Shown here: positions 60,921 to 64,000 of the stretch, piece after piece | Numbering within the stretch: the first letter of the stretch is position 1 | How the letters are laid out: each line of letters starts with the position of its first letter | Assembly (NCBI RefSeq): GCF_016461785.1 | Contig: NZ_JAEMUH010000013.1 | Coordinates: 83,018-147,017 of the forward strand | Direction of reading: 5' to 3' | Length of the DNA stretch: 64,000 nucleotides | Source: Marinomonas ostreistagni | Lineage (GTDB): Bacteria > Pseudomonadota > Gammaproteobacteria > Pseudomonadales > Marinomonadaceae | Translations under genes and position numbers: made by a program | Notes under the pieces: generated by a model | Databases searched by the model: none | Told to the model about the DNA's origin: nothing | What the model saw: only the letters and a program-made list of their open reading frames with translations

Positions 60921-62831
60921 TTAGACGTTTTGCAACTCGTCTGCGACAGATGCAATTTCTTCAATAGACATAGATAATTCTTCTGTACTACGAGACTGTT
61001 GTTGAGCAGCAGTTGCGCATTCTTCTGCCGCCGTACTAGCTTGCTCAGCTGCCGCAGCAATTTGCTCCATGCCCTTTACTGCTTGGCTTACAGCTGAAGA
61101 AATCTCTAGTGCTGTACGTTCAACCTGAATGCTATTCTCTTGGACAACCTGAATATCGCTTTCGATTTTGCTTAAGTCTTGTGTAGATTGAGCAGCTTTC
61201 TCTACTTCTTTTTTGGCGCTTTCAGAGGTATCTGTAAGGTCAATACGTACCCTGACAGTTTGGTCTCTGATTGCTTTTACTAGATCTTTAATTTGATCCA
61301 CATTTTCAGCTGCTTCATCGGCTAAATTTTGAATATCACCTGAAACAACGGCAAACCCTTTCCCATATTCACCAGCACGTGCGGCTTCAACTGCACCGTT
61401 GACAGCAAGCATGCTTGTTTTGATAGACACAGTAGTAATGGTATCGATGACTTTATCAATTGCGCCAACCATTTGCTCCATCGATGAGATCGCCTCTACA
61501 TTGCTCTGCGCTGCTTCTAATGATGAAGTGATACCGTTAATCATCTCATCGACACTGGACTTATTAGTATTTAGCAACTCTTGGATTTTAGATACCAGCT
61601 CTAGAGAGGTTTTCGAGCGATCAGATGCAAGCTCAGATCCTGTCTCTAATTGTTTCAAGGCAGCAGCAGACTCTTCTGCGGCTGCGGCTGCTGTTTCTGC
61701 TCCACGACTGATTTGGCTGATAGCAGCACTGATTTCACTTGCAGCGCGGTTGATTTCTTCTATAGAACTAGACAGTTCTTCCGAAGAAGATGCTACGTCT
61801 TCAGCGCTTTTTGTAATATCAGCACTATTTTTAAGATCGTCCGCCACACTTTCTAAATCTTGTGAGGATTGTTCGGCTTGAGTTAGAGCAATACCTTGCT
61901 GCTCGATGGTCTTAACCACTTGCTCAGCTGCTGCGGATTGTTCTTCTGCAGCGGAAGCAATTTCTTCAGAACCTTTTAAAATATCGCGGCTCGCGGCAAA
62001 CATTTGATCAGCGCTGCCAAGAAGATCCACCGCAGAGCCACCGATTTGTTTAATATCAGAAAGAATGCTTTGTAGTTGAGAAGTGACGACTTTCCCTTTT
62101 TCCACTTCTTCTAATGCAGTCGTAGCAGAATCTTGAACGGAATCACTAACTTGACGAGATTGCTCTTGGATTTGTTGGATCTGATCTGCGATATCAAGGG
62201 CGCTTTTTTCAGACACTTCCGCAAGGGAGCGAACGGTATCTGCTACCACTGCGAAGCCTTTACCATGTTGGCCTGCTCGGCCTGCTTCTATCGCAGCATT
62301 GAGTGCTAATAGATTGGTTTGATCCGCAATGCGTGTAACCTGTTTAACTGTCTCACCGATATTGCTGGCCAGTTGCTCGAGTTCAGACATCATTGCAACG
62401 GAAGCGGTTTGTTTATCACTCGCCATACCAATGTTTTGAACTAGATTGGTAATTTCATTAGCAACATGTTCTATCAGTGTTTGCAATACATCAGAGCGAT
62501 CTTTAGATTCGTTAATCATTTCTTGCTGGAGTTTCAGAGATTGGTTGACCTGATTGATTGCTGCCAAGCTTTCTTGACAAGAGCTACTGCTTTGCTCGGC
62601 ACCCGCTGCAATACTTGCGGAGGCTTTGGACAATTGTTCTCGGGCACTGCTTGCTTCGGTAATGGCGCTGGCGAGTTCAGCTGTTGAGGCAGCAATTCTT
62701 TCCGCCGCCTGCTGTTGCTTAGCAACAGTACGAGCTTGTTTTCGTTGTAACTCTGCTCTTTTAGCGGAAGCCGCAGCATTGTCTGTTAAAGAAGGGGAGG
62801 GACTAGCAACAGTAGACTTTTTAAGGGCCAT
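60921..62831 (-). CDS. Soluble chemoreceptor with two tandem MCP signalling tips
   Basis: The 636 aa have no TM segment or ligand-binding domain; almost the whole chain is Ala/Glu/Ser/Gln-rich coiled coil. Tip 1 (about 165-203) is canonical: [14 protein letters not shown] then [12 protein letters not shown]. Tip 2 (about 467-505) is divergent: [17 protein letters not shown] then [13 protein letters not shown] 62831 is chosen because GGAG lies 8 nt upstream; a TTG 60 bases further upstream is less likely. First gene of the operon. Confidence 0.93.
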   Translation of the reverse strand: MALKKSTVASPSPSLTDNAAASAKRAELQRKQARTVAKQQQAAERIAASTAELASAITEASSAREQLSKASASIAAGAEQSSSSCQESLAAINQVNQSLKLQQEMINESKDRSDVLQTLIEHVANEITNLVQNIGMASDKQTASVAMMSELEQLASNIGETVKQVTRIADQTNLLALNAAIEAGRAGQHGKGFAVVADTVRSLAEVSEKSALDIADQIQQIQEQSRQVSDSVQDSATTALEEVEKGKVVTSQLQSILSDIKQIGGSAVDLLGSADQMFAASRDILKGSEEIASAAEEQSAAAEQVVKTIEQQGIALTQAEQSSQDLESVADDLKNSADITKSAEDVASSSEELSSSIEEINRAASEISAAISQISRGAETAAAAAEESAAALKQLETGSELASDRSKTSLELVSKIQELLNTNKSSVDEMINGITSSLEAAQSNVEAISSMEQMVGAIDKVIDTITTVSIKTSMLAVNGAVEAARAGEYGKGFAVVSGDIQNLADEAAENVDQIKDLVKAIRDQTVRVRIDLTDTSESAKKEVEKAAQSTQDLSKIESDIQVVQENSIQVERTALEISSAVSQAVKGMEQIAAAAEQASTAAEECATAAQQQSRSTEELSMSIEEIASVADELQNV

Positions 62832-63196
62832 AATTCGATCTCCGAACTCCAAATGTTCTTGATTCTCGTTTGATGAGAAAGCACCAAACAACGTGGTAAT
62901 TTGAAGGTTAGAGAATTTTTAAAAGGCTTATAGTGTTTTACTGTTGCTCAAATGTGGTCAATATGTGATCAAAATGTGTTTGTTTGTAATTTGAACAACA
63001 AGGCTTTGAACCCTTGATACTATTAGGCTTGTTAAATCATATATTCAACTTTCCTATATATATAAATAAGTTAGACGTCATTACGCACAATATTAATATC
63101 TAAAAAATATCCAAAAAATTGAAAAAAAATCTTTCCTTTTGGTTTTGTTATAGTAATATACGCACCCGCTGACAGGGGCAGCGCCCAAGTTAGTAA
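62832..63196. other. Intergenic region between the chemosensory operon and the tRNA array
   Basis: The 365 bp contain no convincing gene. The left part should hold the minus-strand promoter of the chemosensory operon, near the 11-bp direct repeats at 62952-62984. The right half is very A/T-rich. Close to the tRNAs, TATAGTAATATA at 63149-63160 followed by GC-rich CGCACCCGC resembles a -10 region with the discriminator typical of stable-RNA promoters, but no good -35 was found. Confidence 0.5.
62952..62984. repeat. Three 11-bp direct repeats upstream of the chemosensory operon
   Basis: ATGTGGTCAAT, ATGTGATCAAA and ATGTGTTTGTT lie end to end with an exact 11-bp period, about one helical turn, 121-153 bp before the receptor ATG. 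This phasing suggests a regulator binding on one DNA face. The first two copies also form an imperfect dyad. Confidence 0.5.
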
Positions 63197-63273
63197 CGGG
63201 GCGTAGCGCAGCCTGGTAGCGCACTAGCATGGGGTGCTAGTGGTCGCAGGTTCAAATCCTGCCGTCCCGACCA
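63197..63273 (+). tRNA. tRNA-Pro (anticodon GGG)
   Basis: The 77-nt cloverleaf has acceptor stem CGGGGCG/CGTCCCG, D-arm GCGC-AGCCTGGTA-GCGC, anticodon loop CATGGGGTG with GGG, T-arm GCAGG-TTCAAAT-CCTGC and encoded CCA end. It reads CCC/CCU codons. First gene of the tRNA array. In relatives a tRNA-Pro gene lies close to ihfA. Confidence 0.96.
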
Positions 63274-63286
63274 GACAATTTGATAT

Positions 63287-63362
63287 GCCGCTATAGCTCA
63301 GTTGGTAGAGCACCTGACTTGTAATCAGGGGGTCCCGAGTTCGACTCTTGGTGGCGGCACCA
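63287..63362 (+). tRNA. tRNA-Thr (anticodon UGU), copy 1
   Basis: The 76-nt cloverleaf has anticodon stem CCTGA/TCAGG, loop CTTGTAA giving anticodon TGT, T-arm CCGAG/CTTGG, and encoded CCA. Acceptor stem GCCGCTA pairs with TGGCGGC. It closely resembles E. coli thrU. It lies 13 bp after tRNA-Pro. Confidence 0.96.
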
Positions 63363-63397
63363 TTTAGTTTGGTTAGACAATTTGTAAAAGCGTTTAA

Positions 63398-63473
63398 GCC
63401 GCTATAGCTCAGTTGGTAGAGCACCTGACTTGTAATCAGGGGGTCCCGAGTTCGACTCTTGGTGGCGGCACCA
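63398..63473 (+). tRNA. tRNA-Thr (anticodon UGU), copy 2
   Basis: Identical over all 76 nt to copy 1. The preceding spacer is 35 bp and ends GTAAAAGCGTTTAA, similar to the spacer before copy 4. Confidence 0.96.
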
Positions 63474-63495
63474 TTTAAACACTTTGGCAAGATTT

Positions 63496-63571
63496 GCCGC
63501 TATAGCTCAGTTGGTAGAGCACCTGACTTGTAATCAGGGGGTCCCGAGTTCGACTCTTGGTGGCGGCACCA
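63496..63571 (+). tRNA. tRNA-Thr (anticodon UGU), copy 3
   Basis: Identical over 76 nt to copy 1. The preceding spacer is 22 bp, the shortest between Thr copies and the least similar to the others. Confidence 0.96.
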
Positions 63572-63599
63572 TTTAAAATTTGTTAGTAAAAGCGTTTAT

Positions 63600-63675
63600 G
63601 CCGCTATAGCTCAGTTGGTAGAGCACCTGACTTGTAATCAGGGGGTCCCGAGTTCGACTCTTGGTGGCGGCACCA
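63600..63675 (+). tRNA. tRNA-Thr (anticodon UGU), copy 4
   Basis: Identical over 76 nt to copy 1. The 28-bp spacer before it ends GTAAAAGCGTTTAT, nearly repeating the spacer end before copy 2. Confidence 0.96.
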
Positions 63676-63701
63676 TCAAATTTGATGATTAAAACGGTTT
63701 T

Positions 63702-63777
63702 GCCGCTATAGCTCAGTTGGTAGAGCACCTGACTTGTAATCAGGGGGTCCCGAGTTCGACTCTTGGTGGCGGCACCA
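63702..63777 (+). tRNA. tRNA-Thr (anticodon UGU), copy 5
   Basis: Identical over 76 nt to copy 1. The 26-bp spacer before it includes TCAAATTTGATGAT and AAAACGGTTT, closely related to the spacer before copy 6. Confidence 0.96.
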
Positions 63778-63805
63778 CATCAAATTGATAGTCAAAACGG
63801 TTTAA

Positions 63806-63881
63806 GCCGCTATAGCTCAGTTGGTAGAGCACCTGACTTGTAATCAGGGGGTCCCGAGTTCGACTCTTGGTGGCGGCACCA
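63806..63881 (+). tRNA. tRNA-Thr (anticodon UGU), copy 6
   Basis: Identical over 76 nt to copy 1. The preceding spacer (CATCAAATTGATAGTC then AAAACGGTTTAA) points to a recent duplication with copy 5. Confidence 0.96.
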
Positions 63882-63909
63882 CCTAAATTGACTGTGTAAA
63901 CGTATTTAT

Positions 63910-63985
63910 GCCGCTATAGCTCAGTTGGTAGAGCACCTGACTTGTAATCAGGGGGTCCCGAGTTCGACTCTTGGTGGCGGCACCA
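63910..63985 (+). tRNA. tRNA-Thr (anticodon UGU), copy 7
   Basis: Identical over 76 nt to copy 1. Only 15 bp of sequence remain after it, so whether more copies follow cannot be seen. The preceding 28-bp spacer ends GTAAACGTATTTAT. Confidence 0.96.
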
Positions 63986-64000
63986 TTACTGCAAATGATA

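Noticed and set aside
61399..61881. 160-aa plus-strand open frame opposite the double-tip receptor
   Set aside because: Ser/Ala-rich mirror of the coiled-coil coding sequence; no ribosome binding site or motif.
62952..62984. CRP binding site in the TGTGATCA repeats
   Set aside because: Only one half-site (TGTGA) is seen; the expected TCACA six bases downstream is absent, and the three-fold 11-bp period fits direct repeats better.
63224..63490. 88-aa minus-strand open frame across the tRNA array
   Set aside because: It is antisense to tRNA-Pro and tRNA-Thr genes and its repeated peptide is just the tRNA repeat translated; a known type of false gene.
63287..63985. Regularly spaced identical repeats that could suggest a CRISPR array
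   Set aside because: Repeats are 76 nt, fold as tRNA-Thr cloverleaves with CCA ends, and the spacers are related AT-rich sequences; no cas genes.

Overview
The window looks like a contiguous chromosomal segment of a marine gammaproteobacterium of the Oceanospirillales type. A Marinomonas-like organism is my best guess, made from protein resemblance and from the gene orders hisZ-purA, the full dcw cluster, thrS-infC-rpmI-rplT-pheST-ihfA and ihfA...tRNA-Pro. G+C appears moderate. I see no insertion sequence, prophage or CRISPR array. The genus is inference, not proof.

Layout. 1-2267: the end of hisZ and then purA. 2383-9637: a diguanylate cyclase, a YegD-like Hsp70, a minus-strand arsC-like/wrbA-like/DUF2069 set, proS, an SMP-30 protein and a HIT protein. 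9715-11418: an unusual protein with three DUF2786-like units. 11599-15340: class I fumarase and a CpxR/CpxA-type two-component pair. 15404-15752: RNase P RNA with its promoter and terminator. 15916-32687: the dcw cluster mraZ-rsmH-ftsL-ftsI-murE-murF-mraY-murD-ftsW-murG-murC-ddl-ftsQ-ftsA-ftsZ, tightly packed with many start/stop overlaps. lpxC, secA, argJ and mutT follow. 38205-43522: a two-receiver protein with one dead receiver, a parvulin, a DUF442 phosphatase-like protein, an XRE-cupin regulator, class II DAHP synthase, a GIY-YIG-like protein and an O-methyltransferase. 43770-50721: the translation/IHF cluster thrS-infC-rpmI-rplT-pheS-pheT-ihfA.

50804-62831 (minus strand) is the most distinctive region: an apparent 11-gene chemosensory operon. 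In transcription order it encodes a soluble receptor with two signalling tips, a triple CheW, CheB, a HEAT-repeat protein, CheR, CheY, CheA, a small STAS-like protein, a ParA-type ATPase, a second CheY, and a membrane receptor whose C-terminal region carries a CheZ-like D-x-x-x-Q motif. No CheD or separate CheZ is present. The operon lies between ihfA and tRNA-Pro, where relatives such as Pseudomonas, as I recall, carry a single merR-type gene.

63197-63985: one tRNA-Pro(GGG) followed by seven identical tRNA-Thr(UGU) genes, possibly continuing past the window edge.

Regulatory elements read from sequence include a 10-bp-phased MraZ box, a tRNA-like hairpin with a CGU loop before thrS, a probable AUA start codon for infC, an attenuator-like terminator abutting the pheS ribosome binding site, and three 11-bp direct repeats upstream of the chemosensory operon.
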